NCBI GenBank assembly: GCA_910589075.1
Contig: CAJUSK010000011.1
Span: forward strand, 186,001-250,000
Direction: 5' to 3'
Source: an uncultured Lachnospiraceae bacterium
GTDB lineage: Bacteria > Bacillota > Clostridia > Lachnospirales > Lachnospiraceae
Length of the DNA stretch: 64,000 nucleotides
How positions within the stretch are numbered: position 1 is the stretch's first letter; every line of letters starts with the position of its first letter. A program made the position numbers and the translations under genes. Positions 9,449-16,466 of the stretch are shown here, piece by piece. The notes below the pieces were generated by a model. That model ran no database searches. It was not told the origin of the DNA and saw nothing but the letters and a program-made list of their open reading frames with translations.

Positions 9449-9575
9449 TAAAAAAGGACATAATATACGCAATCCGTTATTACGCCCTTTGTAACAAAAT
9501 GATTTTAATATAGTAAAGTGGAAAAGTCAAGAAAAACAGGGATTTTTAAACGAAAAACTTCCATAGAAAGGGAGG

Positions 9576-9604
9576 ATGCCAGGTAAATCAGATTTACCTG
9601 GCAT
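9576..9604 (+). other. Isolated perfect 13-bp hairpin
   Basis: ATGCCAGGTAAAT (9576-9588) and ATTTACCTGGCAT (9592-9604) pair perfectly around a CAG loop. It is preceded by AAAGGGAGG and followed by only TATTAT, so it is a weak terminator at best. A tiny frame of 18 codons could start at its ATG. The role is unknown: it may terminate the cyclophilin transcript on the minus strand or be a small structured RNA. Confidence 0.5.
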
Positions 9605-9760
9605 TATTATGAAAAAGCTATTTATTAAGTAATGTTAGTTGGCGTGTGTTGTTGTATCTTATGGTTATAGTATATGACATGAATTTGGATAAAAAATGTT
9701 ATGCGAATTAAGTTTCTTTAAATGAACTGTAAATAAAATATGAACGAACAAATGTTTTGG

Positions 9761-10279
9761 CTATATGATTTCCGGCTCCGGATATTCCGTGCCAAAGCAG
9801 TCAACGGTAACACATTTCATCATTTGCGTATCAAAGGGCCTGTTTGAACGGTCCGTGGCTGCGGTGGCAATCCGATCTACCACATCCATGCCTTCGATCA
9901 CTTTCCCAAAAGCGGCATAGCTGCCATCCAGGTGGGGTGCCGCTTTGTGCATAATAAAGAACTGGCTGCCTGCGGAGTCGGGCATCATGCTTCTGGCCAT
10001 AGACAGAACGCCTTTTGTGTGTTTTAAGTCGTTGGCGAAACCGTTCTGGTCAAATTCGCCTTTGATAAAATAGCCGGGGCCGCCCATTCCGCTGCCTTCC
10101 GGGTCGCCGCCCTGAATCATAAAGCCTTTGATGATGCGGTGAAAAATCAGACCGTCATAAAAACCTTTCCGAATGAGGCTGATAAAGTTGTTTACCGTAT
10201 TTGGTGCGATATGGGGATACAGTTCAGCCCTGATCTGATCTCCGTTTTCCATGGTAATTGTAACGACTGGATTTTGCAT
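9761..10279 (-). CDS. Peptidyl-prolyl cis-trans isomerase, cyclophilin type
   Basis: Cytoplasmic cyclophilin of 172 aa that interconverts cis and trans proline peptide bonds during folding. Recognisable family blocks in order: FHRIIKGFMIQGGDP (about residues 46-60, including the catalytic Arg), GVLSMARS, SAGSQFFI (the QFF core), and LDGSYAAFGKVIEGMDVVD near residue 125. There is no signal peptide, unlike secreted PpiA forms. The longer frame upstream was rejected because the domain begins right at MQNPVV, and an AGAAAGGA site precedes the ATG at 10279, though with a long spacer. It is divergent from the acetyltransferase gene. Confidence 0.93.
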   Translation of the reverse strand: MQNPVVTITMENGDQIRAELYPHIAPNTVNNFISLIRKGFYDGLIFHRIIKGFMIQGGDPEGSGMGGPGYFIKGEFDQNGFANDLKHTKGVLSMARSMMPDSAGSQFFIMHKAAPHLDGSYAAFGKVIEGMDVVDRIATAATDRSNRPFDTQMMKCVTVDCFGTEYPEPEII

Positions 10280-10300
10280 GGTATTTTTGTTCCTTTCTGT

Positions 10301-10306
10301 TATAAT
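10301..10306 (+). promoter_or_regulatory. Possible -10 element for the acetyltransferase gene
   Basis: A perfect TATAAT lies about 90 bases before the GTG start of the GNAT gene, in the short divergent region. No good -35 is seen at the right spacing, so this is tentative. Confidence 0.35.
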
Positions 10307-10391
10307 ATGTTTTGCAGTGGACAATTCTCTCTGTATTGTAATGGATAAACACTGTTTCGTAAAGGTTTTTGCAACCAGGAGGAGCAATTCA

Positions 10392-11165
10392 GTGGTAAAG
10401 AAAATATTGATTGAGAGCGGCAGGGGTAATGACATCTTATATTTAACAGATAATCTGGCGTTTCTGAGAGCTTTGCTTGCGAAAGGTGAAAAAGCGGCGG
10501 CAATTTTGACAGAGGAGAACCGGCATGAGGATTTTACCGGACTTCCATATGCAGTGGAGCAGATCGAAGAGATGGAACCGGAGGACTTTGTGAGACTTTA
10601 CAGGCGGCTGGCAGGGCTGCCATGGGAGATTCTGGAGACAGAGCGGTGCAGGCTGCGGGAAATGACTGTATCGGATGTGGATCGGCTGTATGAAATCTAT
10701 GCGGATGCTTCCATCACGGAATTTATGGAGGATTTGTATGAGGATCGGGAGCAGGAACGCAGATATATGGAAGAGTATCGGAAATATATCTATGAATTTT
10801 ACGGGTATGGCATATGGATTGTGGAGGAAAAAACTTCTGGCCTGGTTATGGGACGGGCAGGGGTTGAACCAAAGGACGGGGAAGTGGAGCTGGGATTTTT
10901 GATTGCCCGGCCATGGCAGCGTCTGGGGTATGGATATGAAGTGTGCAGTGCCATACTGGAATATGTGCGGCGGGAAATTGAGTGTGAACGGGTTCTCTCC
11001 AGAGTACATCCGGGGAACAGAGCCAGCGTGGGCCTGCTTGAAAAATTGGGGTTTTCCAAATTAAAAGGTGCAGACGGGGCGGAGCTGGAGACGTGGGTGT
11101 TGCCGATGGAGAAAAAGAAAGAACCCCATCCTTGTGAGGACAGGGTTTTGGAAAGTTCATCCTGA
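10392..11165 (+). CDS. GNAT family N-acetyltransferase with an N-terminal extension
   Basis: Cytoplasmic acetyl-CoA-dependent acetyltransferase of the RimJ/RimL-like GNAT group. The C-terminal 170 residues carry the fold: ETERCRLREMTVSDVDRLY opens the domain, and the acetyl-CoA pyrophosphate loop is RPWQRLGYGYE (about residues 175-185), with HPGNRASVGLLEKLGF as the last conserved block. The first 75 residues (VVKKILIESGRGNDIL...) are an additional domain that includes a YLTDN and an ILTEEN segment and is not part of the standard GNAT fold. GTG at 10392 is chosen for the AGGAGGAG site 8 bases upstream; the frame is open further up but overlaps the divergent gene's promoter. The substrate is unknown. 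Confidence 0.82.
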   Translation: MVKKILIESGRGNDILYLTDNLAFLRALLAKGEKAAAILTEENRHEDFTGLPYAVEQIEEMEPEDFVRLYRRLAGLPWEILETERCRLREMTVSDVDRLYEIYADASITEFMEDLYEDREQERRYMEEYRKYIYEFYGYGIWIVEEKTSGLVMGRAGVEPKDGEVELGFLIARPWQRLGYGYEVCSAILEYVRREIECERVLSRVHPGNRASVGLLEKLGFSKLKGADGAELETWVLPMEKKKEPHPCEDRVLESSS

Positions 11166-11179
11166 AAAGCCGGTAAAAT

Positions 11180-12301
11180 TTATACGACGGGAAGCATTTC
11201 CGTTATCATAATATCTTTCTGCTTACTTAAATCAATAAACTCGTCGCCGCACTGTACGATGGGACGGCCCAGGCGGCTGCGGTTAATAAATACGACATAG
11301 CCGATTTTCTGATTGCTCAGGCGTACAGGGCAGTTCAAATAGGTGTTGGCAGTATTTTCCAGGAAAGTGAGAATAGCACGGGCATCAAATTTACTCAGTC
11401 CTACCATTTCAAAATGTTCCAGGACAGCAAAAGGCGTCATAGCTTTGCGGTAAGGCCGATCAGAAGTCATGGCATCATAAATATTGCAGATGGTAACCAA
11501 TTTTGCAAACGGGTCGATCTGTTCGTCTTTGAGCTGACGGGGATAACCGCTGCCATCACATTTCTCATGGTGCATCAGTGCAGACAGCCGGACGGTTTCG
11601 TTTACTCCGAACTCTTTCAGCAGTTCATAGCCTTTTTCCGGATGGGTATTGATAATCTCCCGTTCCTGTGGTGTTAACGGACCGGGCTTCTGGACGATTT
11701 CATCGGGAACGGTTAACTGTCCCACATCATGAAACAGACCGCAGGCTGCTGCTAAATGGCAGTCTTCTTCACTGTAATCCAGCCAGTGCGCCAGCATATT
11801 GCAGAGAAGCGAGGTATTGATACAGTGGGCGTATATGCTGGAATCATATTCTTTCATATAAATAAGCATTTCCAGAATACTGCTGTATCTGCCTTTTGTA
11901 TCCAGAAGGGAAACAGTCTGGTTTAATATGGTATCTACATTTAGATCTGTGTTTTTCTCTACAAGATTATTGACAGCAACCTGGAAATAATTCAGGCCTT
12001 CGCTGTAGGCCTCTTTGTATTCTTTGATTTCCTGTGTCCGGGCTTCCCTTACTTTATCCGGGAGTTTGGAAATAAAATCGGGGACATGACTGCCGAAGTA
12101 GGTGTCACCGGCATTTTCGGCAGAATCCGGGATCTCGTCGTCAATCCAGACTGAGCGGATAGAAAAAACATGCAATAACTGAAGTTTGAGCTCTGTTAAC
12201 GTGGTTCCTTTTGGAACCAGTAGCTGCTGACCATTCATTGCATAGATATCTTCAGCGGTTACCATTCCTGGCTTTAACTGCTCCAGGGTAATTTTTTTCA
12301 T
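11180..12301 (-). CDS. HD-GYP domain protein, probable cyclic-di-GMP phosphodiesterase
   Basis: Predicted cytoplasmic phosphodiesterase of 373 aa. The N-terminal 130 residues form an uncharacterised module starting with the LKPGMVTAEDIYA motif common in front of HD-GYP domains. The catalytic domain has the HD pair in GLFHDVGQL (about residues 188-196) and the HHEKCDGSGYP motif (about 241-251), the latter being the HHExxDGxGYP signature; NIYDAMTSDRPYRKA is the third family block. The GYP residues are intact, so activity against c-di-GMP (giving pGpG or GMP) is likely. No receiver or PAS domain is present, so the input is unclear. A strong sigma-A promoter lies upstream; the gene appears monocistronic. 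Confidence 0.88.
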   Translation of the reverse strand: MKKITLEQLKPGMVTAEDIYAMNGQQLLVPKGTTLTELKLQLLHVFSIRSVWIDDEIPDSAENAGDTYFGSHVPDFISKLPDKVREARTQEIKEYKEAYSEGLNYFQVAVNNLVEKNTDLNVDTILNQTVSLLDTKGRYSSILEMLIYMKEYDSSIYAHCINTSLLCNMLAHWLDYSEEDCHLAAACGLFHDVGQLTVPDEIVQKPGPLTPQEREIINTHPEKGYELLKEFGVNETVRLSALMHHEKCDGSGYPRQLKDEQIDPFAKLVTICNIYDAMTSDRPYRKAMTPFAVLEHFEMVGLSKFDARAILTFLENTANTYLNCPVRLSNQKIGYVVFINRSRLGRPIVQCGDEFIDLSKQKDIMITEMLPVV

Positions 12302-12352
12302 ATTGTTACCTCACTTTTCTTTAGAAGCTGGTGGTGCTGTCTTTTTATATAA

Positions 12353-12381
12353 ATTATAAAACGTTTCAGGCGGATAGTCAA
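12353..12381 (-). promoter_or_regulatory. Sigma-A promoter of the HD-GYP gene
   Basis: On the minus strand, TTGACT (12376-12381) and TATAAT (12353-12358) are separated by exactly 17 bases. The -10 is about 50 bases before the start codon. Confidence 0.75.
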
Positions 12382-12449
12382 CTGTACCTCCGGGCAATTT
12401 AGCCGGCCCTCCGGTTTATATTTTCGGTTTGTATCCCCTGAACTGCAAC

Positions 12450-12478
12450 TGGACAAATCTGTTATTTTAGACTATGAT
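12450..12478 (+). promoter_or_regulatory. Sigma-A promoter of the aminotransferase operon
   Basis: TGGACA (12450-12455), 17-base spacer, TATGAT (12473-12478), 62 bases before the ATG. It is divergent from the HD-GYP promoter, about 70 bases away. Confidence 0.65.
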
Positions 12479-12540
12479 TAAAAGCACATGAAAATCATTA
12501 CAATAGGAAGTAAGAGCAGGCTGTTTCGTTGGAGGAAATT

Positions 12541-13737
12541 ATGATAGGGAGTCATTATGTGAATATGCTGCAGAAAAAATCTGTCATTCGTGAGTTGTCG
12601 GAATTTGCTGCCGCCAGGGGGAAGGAAATCGGTTATGAGAATGTGTTTGACTTCAGTCTGGGCAATCCGTCCGTACCTGTGCCGGCGGCGGTGACAGAGA
12701 CGATGATACGGCTTTTACAGGAAAAGGACCCGGTGGAGCTGCATGGCTACAGTCCGTCTTTGGGAATTATGCATGTGCGGGAGGCGGTGGCGGCGTCTTT
12801 GCAGGAGCGGTTTGGCGTGGCATATTCGGCGGCGGATATTTTTATGACGGCAGGGGCCGCAGGCGCCATTGCCCATGCAGTGCGTGCGGTAACCGTGCCG
12901 GGGGATGAGGTGATCACATTTGCCCCCTGTTTCTCAGAGTATTTTCCTTATATCAATGGCGCGGGCGCGGTGCTGAAAGTTGTGCCTCCGGATACGGACT
13001 CATTTCAGATACATTTTGAAGCGTTTGAAGAGATGATTTCGGAAAAGACGGCTGCGGTTCTGATCAATACGCCCAATAATCCGTCAGGGGTTGTATATTC
13101 CACGGAAACGATCCAAAAACTGGCGGAGATTCTTTGCCGGAAGCAGGAAGTATATGGGCATGCGATTTATCTTATTTCAGATGAGCCATATCGGGAAATT
13201 GTATTTGCCGGTGTGGATGCGCCATTTGTATCGGCATATTATGACAATGCAATCGTATGTTATTCCTTTTCCAAATCCCTGTCTTTTCCGGGGGAACGGA
13301 TTGGCTATGTGGCGGTGAATCCGGCCTGTGTGGATGCGGCCGGGATTGTGCAGATGTGTGGGCAGATTTCCCGTGAGACCGGGCATAACTGCCCGGCTTC
13401 CCTGATCCAGCTCACCATAGCGGAGCATCTGGATACAACGGCGGATTTGTCTGTCTATGAGACAAATAAAAATCTGCTGTATGGGGAATTGACAAAACTG
13501 GGATTTGCCTGTGTGGAACCGGGAGGAACTTTTTACATATTTCCCAAAGCGTTGGAAATGGATGCGGCAGCATTTTGCGAAAAGGGCAGGAAGTATGATT
13601 TGATTATGGTTCCGGGGGATGGTTTCGGGTGTCCGGGCTATTTTCGTATGGCATATTGTATGGATACGGAGAAGGTGGCCCGATCCCTCAAGGTGCTCCG
13701 CAGGTTTGTGGAAGCGGAATATCCCCGCAGAAGATAG
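12541..13737 (+). CDS. Pyridoxal-phosphate aminotransferase, class I/II
   Basis: PLP-dependent aminotransferase of fold type I, 398 aa. Family markers in order: DFSLGNPSVP near the N-terminus, NTPNNPSG (about residue 178), the SDEPYREIVF strand with the PLP-contacting Asp and Tyr (about 212-221), and SFSKSLSFPGERIG, in which the Lys after FS should form the Schiff base. A substrate-carboxylate Arg is expected in FRMAY near residue 365. The amino-acid substrate cannot be told; aspartate- or aromatic-type enzymes share this pattern. ATG 12541 is preferred over the TTG at 12529, having GGAGG 5 bases before it. It is first in a tight operon with a patatin-like lipase and uppP. Confidence 0.88.
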   Translation: MIGSHYVNMLQKKSVIRELSEFAAARGKEIGYENVFDFSLGNPSVPVPAAVTETMIRLLQEKDPVELHGYSPSLGIMHVREAVAASLQERFGVAYSAADIFMTAGAAGAIAHAVRAVTVPGDEVITFAPCFSEYFPYINGAGAVLKVVPPDTDSFQIHFEAFEEMISEKTAAVLINTPNNPSGVVYSTETIQKLAEILCRKQEVYGHAIYLISDEPYREIVFAGVDAPFVSAYYDNAIVCYSFSKSLSFPGERIGYVAVNPACVDAAGIVQMCGQISRETGHNCPASLIQLTIAEHLDTTADLSVYETNKNLLYGELTKLGFACVEPGGTFYIFPKALEMDAAAFCEKGRKYDLIMVPGDGFGCPGYFRMAYCMDTEKVARSLKVLRRFVEAEYPRRR

Positions 13738-13775
13738 TTTGCGTGGGAACAGGATTGTTGGAAAGAAGGAATGGC

Positions 13776-14654
13776 ATGTATCAGGCGGGACTGGTATTGG
13801 AAGGCGGCGGCATGCGGGGGATGTTTACATGCGGCGTGCTGGATTTTTTTATGGAAAAGGGCATTGTGTTTCAAAACTGTTATGGCGTATCCGCAGGGGC
13901 ATGCCATATGTGCAGCTATCTGTCCGGGCAGAAAAGACGGGCGTATCATGTGGCGGTGGATTATCTGCAATGCAGGGATTACTGTAGCGCCAGGAGCCTG
14001 CTTCTGACAGGCAATCTGTTTCATACGGATTTTTGCTATGAATTGATTCCCAAATGGCTGAATCCTTACGATTTTGAAGCCTTTCAGCGCTATCCCGGCA
14101 AAGCATATGCAGTGGTGACCAATATTGCCAGCGGCAGGCCGGAATATCTGCGTCTGCGTGATATGGAAAAAGATATTACGGCCATTCGGGCTTCCAGCTC
14201 CCTTCCGCTTGTGTCAAGAAATGTAAAAATCGGGAAGAAACGGTATCTGGACGGCGCGATTTCCGATGCCATACCTGTCCGGAAAGCCGTTTTGGATGGC
14301 AACAGGAAAAATGTGGTGATACTGACCAGGGAGAAGGGATATAAAAAAGAGCAGTCAAAGGCTCTGGGATGGATCCGTCTGGCTTATCTGCGGTATCCAA
14401 AAGTGTATGAATTGATGAAAAACAGACATATTTCTTATAATCATACATTAGATTATCTGGAGGAACAGGAACAAAAGGGGACTGCTTTTGTGTTCAGACC
14501 GAATGGAACGGTGAAAATTGAACGGATCGAAAAGGATAAAGAGAAGCTGACGGCATTGTACCACGAGGGATGGCTGGCAGCGGAAGAAAATTATGAGGCG
14601 CTTCTTGCCTGGCTCTCTGGCGGTGGGTCAGACAGATGGGCGAAGAAACGATAG
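13776..14654 (+). CDS. Patatin-like phospholipase family protein
   Basis: Predicted lipid acyl hydrolase of the patatin/RssA (YjjU-like) group, 292 aa. The full catalytic set is present: the oxyanion loop LEGGGMRGMF (residues 8-17), the nucleophile elbow GVSAG (about residue 38), and the catalytic Asp in DGAISDAIP (about 163). No signal peptide or membrane span is seen, so it is cytosolic or peripheral. The ATG at 13776 has a GAAAGAAGGA site; the longer frame overlaps the aminotransferase gene. The gap to the aminotransferase is 38 bases and to uppP 16 bases, so co-transcription is expected. The substrate is unknown. Confidence 0.88.
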   Translation: MYQAGLVLEGGGMRGMFTCGVLDFFMEKGIVFQNCYGVSAGACHMCSYLSGQKRRAYHVAVDYLQCRDYCSARSLLLTGNLFHTDFCYELIPKWLNPYDFEAFQRYPGKAYAVVTNIASGRPEYLRLRDMEKDITAIRASSSLPLVSRNVKIGKKRYLDGAISDAIPVRKAVLDGNRKNVVILTREKGYKKEQSKALGWIRLAYLRYPKVYELMKNRHISYNHTLDYLEEQEQKGTAFVFRPNGTVKIERIEKDKEKLTALYHEGWLAAEENYEALLAWLSGGGSDRWAKKR

Positions 14655-14670
14655 ACAGGAGGGGTTTGTT

Positions 14671-15501
14671 TTGGCGGAAATTTTAAAAGCGGTTTTATTT
14701 GGGGTTGTGGAAGGGATTACGGAATGGCTGCCTATCAGTAGTACAGGGCATATGATTCTGCTGGAAGAATTTGTTCAGCTCGAAGTAACGCCGGAGTTTT
14801 GGTCCATGTTTCTGGTGGTGATTCAGCTTGGGGCCATTATGGCGGTAGTGATGCTGTACTGGAACCGGATTTTCCCGTTTCGGTTTGGCGGCGGCAGCCT
14901 GATTCGGAAAGATGTGTTTTCCATGTGGGTAAAGGTCGTTGTAGGATGTATTCCGGCGGTTATCATTGGTTTGCCGTTTGATGATCTGTTTGAGGAACTG
15001 TTTTATAATTACTGGTCCATTGCCATTGCGCTGATCGTATTCGGCATTGCCTTTATTGTCATAGAAAACCGGAACAGAAGGCAGAAGCCGAGAATGAAAA
15101 CCATTGGGCAGATTACGTTGCCGGTGGCATTTATCATTGGTATTTTTCAGTTGATTGCAGGCATTTTTCCGGGAACTTCCCGTTCCGGTTCCACCATTGT
15201 GGGTGCGTTGCTTCTGGGCGTTTCCAGAACGGCGGCAGCCGAGTTTACCTTTTTTATGGCAATTCCGGTTATGTTTGGAGCCAGCCTTCTAAAAATCGTA
15301 AAATTTGCCATGGAAGGGGTGGAGGTCAGTGGCATGGAGTGGGGGATTCTGGCCACAGGGTGTGTGGTGGCATTCCTGGTATCCGTATTTGTCATCCGGT
15401 TTCTTATGGATTATATCAAGCGGCATAACTTTAAAGTATTTGCCTGGTATCGCATTGTACTGGGTGTGCTGGTGCTGGCATATTTTATGCTGGTCCACTG
15501 A
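14671..15501 (+). CDS. uppP: Undecaprenyl-diphosphatase UppP (BacA family)
   Basis: Integral membrane enzyme that dephosphorylates undecaprenyl pyrophosphate to recycle the lipid carrier for peptidoglycan and other surface polymers; it can confer bacitracin resistance. The 276 aa and eight or so spans fit the family. Catalytic regions are intact: GVVEGITEWLPISSTGH (about residues 10-26, with the Glu-rich motif) and the second motif FPGTSRSGSTI (about 168-178). The start is TTG at 14671, because a strong AGGAGGGG site lies 7 bases upstream and the protein then begins exactly like other UppP. The longer frame overlaps the lipase gene. It is the last gene of this operon. Confidence 0.95.
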   Translation: MAEILKAVLFGVVEGITEWLPISSTGHMILLEEFVQLEVTPEFWSMFLVVIQLGAIMAVVMLYWNRIFPFRFGGGSLIRKDVFSMWVKVVVGCIPAVIIGLPFDDLFEELFYNYWSIAIALIVFGIAFIVIENRNRRQKPRMKTIGQITLPVAFIIGIFQLIAGIFPGTSRSGSTIVGALLLGVSRTAAAEFTFFMAIPVMFGASLLKIVKFAMEGVEVSGMEWGILATGCVVAFLVSVFVIRFLMDYIKRHNFKVFAWYRIVLGVLVLAYFMLVH

Positions 15502-15540
15502 CCGGATGACAAAATATGGTAGAATTTACAAAAAAAGGTG

Positions 15541-15569
15541 TTGACAGAGAGGGACATACTATTTATAAT
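15541..15569 (+). promoter_or_regulatory. Consensus sigma-A promoter of the rubrerythrin gene
   Basis: TTGACA (15541-15546), 17-base spacer, TATAAT (15564-15569): a perfect consensus. Such a strong promoter suggests high expression held back by a repressor at the adjoining palindrome. Confidence 0.9.
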
Positions 15570-15570
15570 A

Positions 15571-15587
15571 TCAGTAATCGTTACTGA
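15571..15587 (+). promoter_or_regulatory. Palindromic operator overlapping the rubrerythrin transcription start
   Basis: TCAGTAA-TCG-TTACTGA is a perfect 7-3-7 inverted repeat starting 2 bases after the -10 and covering the expected +1. That is a classic repressor position. Reverse rubrerythrins of Clostridium are known PerR targets, but the sequence differs from the usual Per box, so the regulator is not assigned. Confidence 0.65.
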
Positions 15588-15632
15588 AATTAGCGACTCA
15601 ATATAAAATCATATAAAACAGGAGGAAAAACA

Positions 15633-16172
15633 ATGAAATTCGTATGTCAGGTATGTGGCTATGTTCATGAGGGGGATGCGGCACCGGAGAAGTGCCCGGT
15701 ATGTAATGCGCCTGCAGGAAAGTTTACTGCACAGGGCGGTGAGATGGAATGGGCAGCAGAGCATGTGGTAGGTGTTGCACAGGGTGTCAGCGAAGATATT
15801 CTGGCAGACCTGAGAGCTAACTTTAATGGTGAGTGTTCCGAAGTTGGTATGTATCTTGCAATGGCCAGAGTGGCACACAGAGAAGGTTATCCGGAAATCG
15901 GTTTATACTGGGAAAAAGCTGCATGGGAAGAGGCAGAGCACGCTGCAAAGTTTGCAGAACTGTTGGGTGAAGTTGTGACAGATTCCACAAAGAAGAATCT
16001 GGAGATGCGTGTGGAAGCTGAGAACGGTGCAACAGCAGGTAAATTTGACCTGGCTAAGAGAGCAAAGGCAGCAAACCTGGATGCAATTCATGATACCGTT
16101 CATGAAATGGCAAGGGATGAGGCAAGACATGGCAAGGCATTTGCAGGACTGCTGAAGAGATATTTTGGCTAA
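15633..16172 (+). CDS. Reverse rubrerythrin (rubredoxin domain first), peroxide/oxygen detoxification
   Basis: A 179-aa non-haem iron protein that reduces hydrogen peroxide, and in clostridia also supports NADH-linked O2 reduction, protecting anaerobes. The order is reversed compared with classical rubrerythrin: a rubredoxin-like iron site at the N-terminus (CxxC at residues 5/8 and 21/24), followed by a ferritin-like di-iron four-helix bundle. The carboxylate and His ligands can be seen in GECSEVGMY, EEAEHA and RDEARHG. It has an ideal GGAGG site and stands alone behind a consensus promoter with a palindromic operator, and ends at a strong terminator. The rapid, switchable expression implied fits an oxidative-stress role. 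Confidence 0.93.
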   Translation: MKFVCQVCGYVHEGDAAPEKCPVCNAPAGKFTAQGGEMEWAAEHVVGVAQGVSEDILADLRANFNGECSEVGMYLAMARVAHREGYPEIGLYWEKAAWEEAEHAAKFAELLGEVVTDSTKKNLEMRVEAENGATAGKFDLAKRAKAANLDAIHDTVHEMARDEARHGKAFAGLLKRYFG

Positions 16173-16190
16173 GTGACAAGGCTTTGTCAC
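16173..16190 (+). other. Short hairpin just after the rubrerythrin stop
   Basis: GTGACAA (16173-16179) and TTGTCAC (16184-16190) form a 7-bp stem directly after the stop codon, 25 bases before the real terminator. It could protect the mRNA 3' end. Confidence 0.45.
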
Positions 16191-16214
16191 AGGCATATGT
16201 AAGCTGTTTTGAGA

Positions 16215-16247
16215 GCGTATCGGGGATTGCCCCGATACGCTTGTTTT
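16215..16247 (+). terminator. Rho-independent terminator of the rubrerythrin gene
   Basis: GCGTATCGGGG (16215-16225) pairs perfectly with CCCCGATACGC (16230-16240), with a 4-base loop and TTGTTTTG after the stem. Confidence 0.88.
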
Positions 16248-16282
16248 GTCCTGCCTGCCGGATCCTATCCTGATTCCATAAT

Positions 16283-16336
16283 TTTACATGGATTTTACAG
16301 AAGGCTCAGATTGATTTTACATAGAATTGTTATGAT
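16283..16336 (+). promoter_or_regulatory. Phased Pho-box array and promoter of the phosphate operon
   Basis: TTTACA occurs at 16283-16288, 16294-16299 and 16316-16321, with a degenerate hexamer CTCAGA at 16305-16310, so four sites sit at an exact 11-base period. A -10 (TATGAT, 16331-16336) follows and no good -35 exists, as expected for an activator-dependent promoter. B. subtilis PhoP binds TT(A/C/T)ACA repeats with this period. The downstream genes are a Na/Pi transporter and a PhoP/PhoR-like pair, so autoregulation by phosphate starvation is the natural reading. Confidence 0.75.
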
Positions 16337-16361
16337 AAAAGCAGGAATTACACCTGCTTTT
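16337..16361 (+). other. Hairpin at the 5' end of the phosphate operon transcript
   Basis: AAAAGCAGG (16337-16345) and CCTGCTTTT (16353-16361) pair perfectly around a 7-base loop. It begins at the predicted +1 and ends in a short T run, so it is either an mRNA-stabilising 5' hairpin or a weak attenuator. Confidence 0.5.
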
Positions 16362-16466
16362 CTATGTGAAATGTATATTCAACCGTATGGATGTTCAAAA
16401 TCATATTGAGGCAGACTGTGAAATATATATTGTAAAAATAATGCTTGTTTATGGGAGATGGAAGCA

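Larger units (their letters stand above)
9350..9760. other. Intergenic region symporter / cyclophilin
   Basis: This 411-base gap holds the symporter leader with a repeat copy and an isolated perfect hairpin at 9576-9604. The AT-rich part 9620-9760 contains no open frame worth reporting. No certain promoter was recognised, though TATATTATG on the minus strand near 9460 could be the symporter -10 region. Confidence 0.5.
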
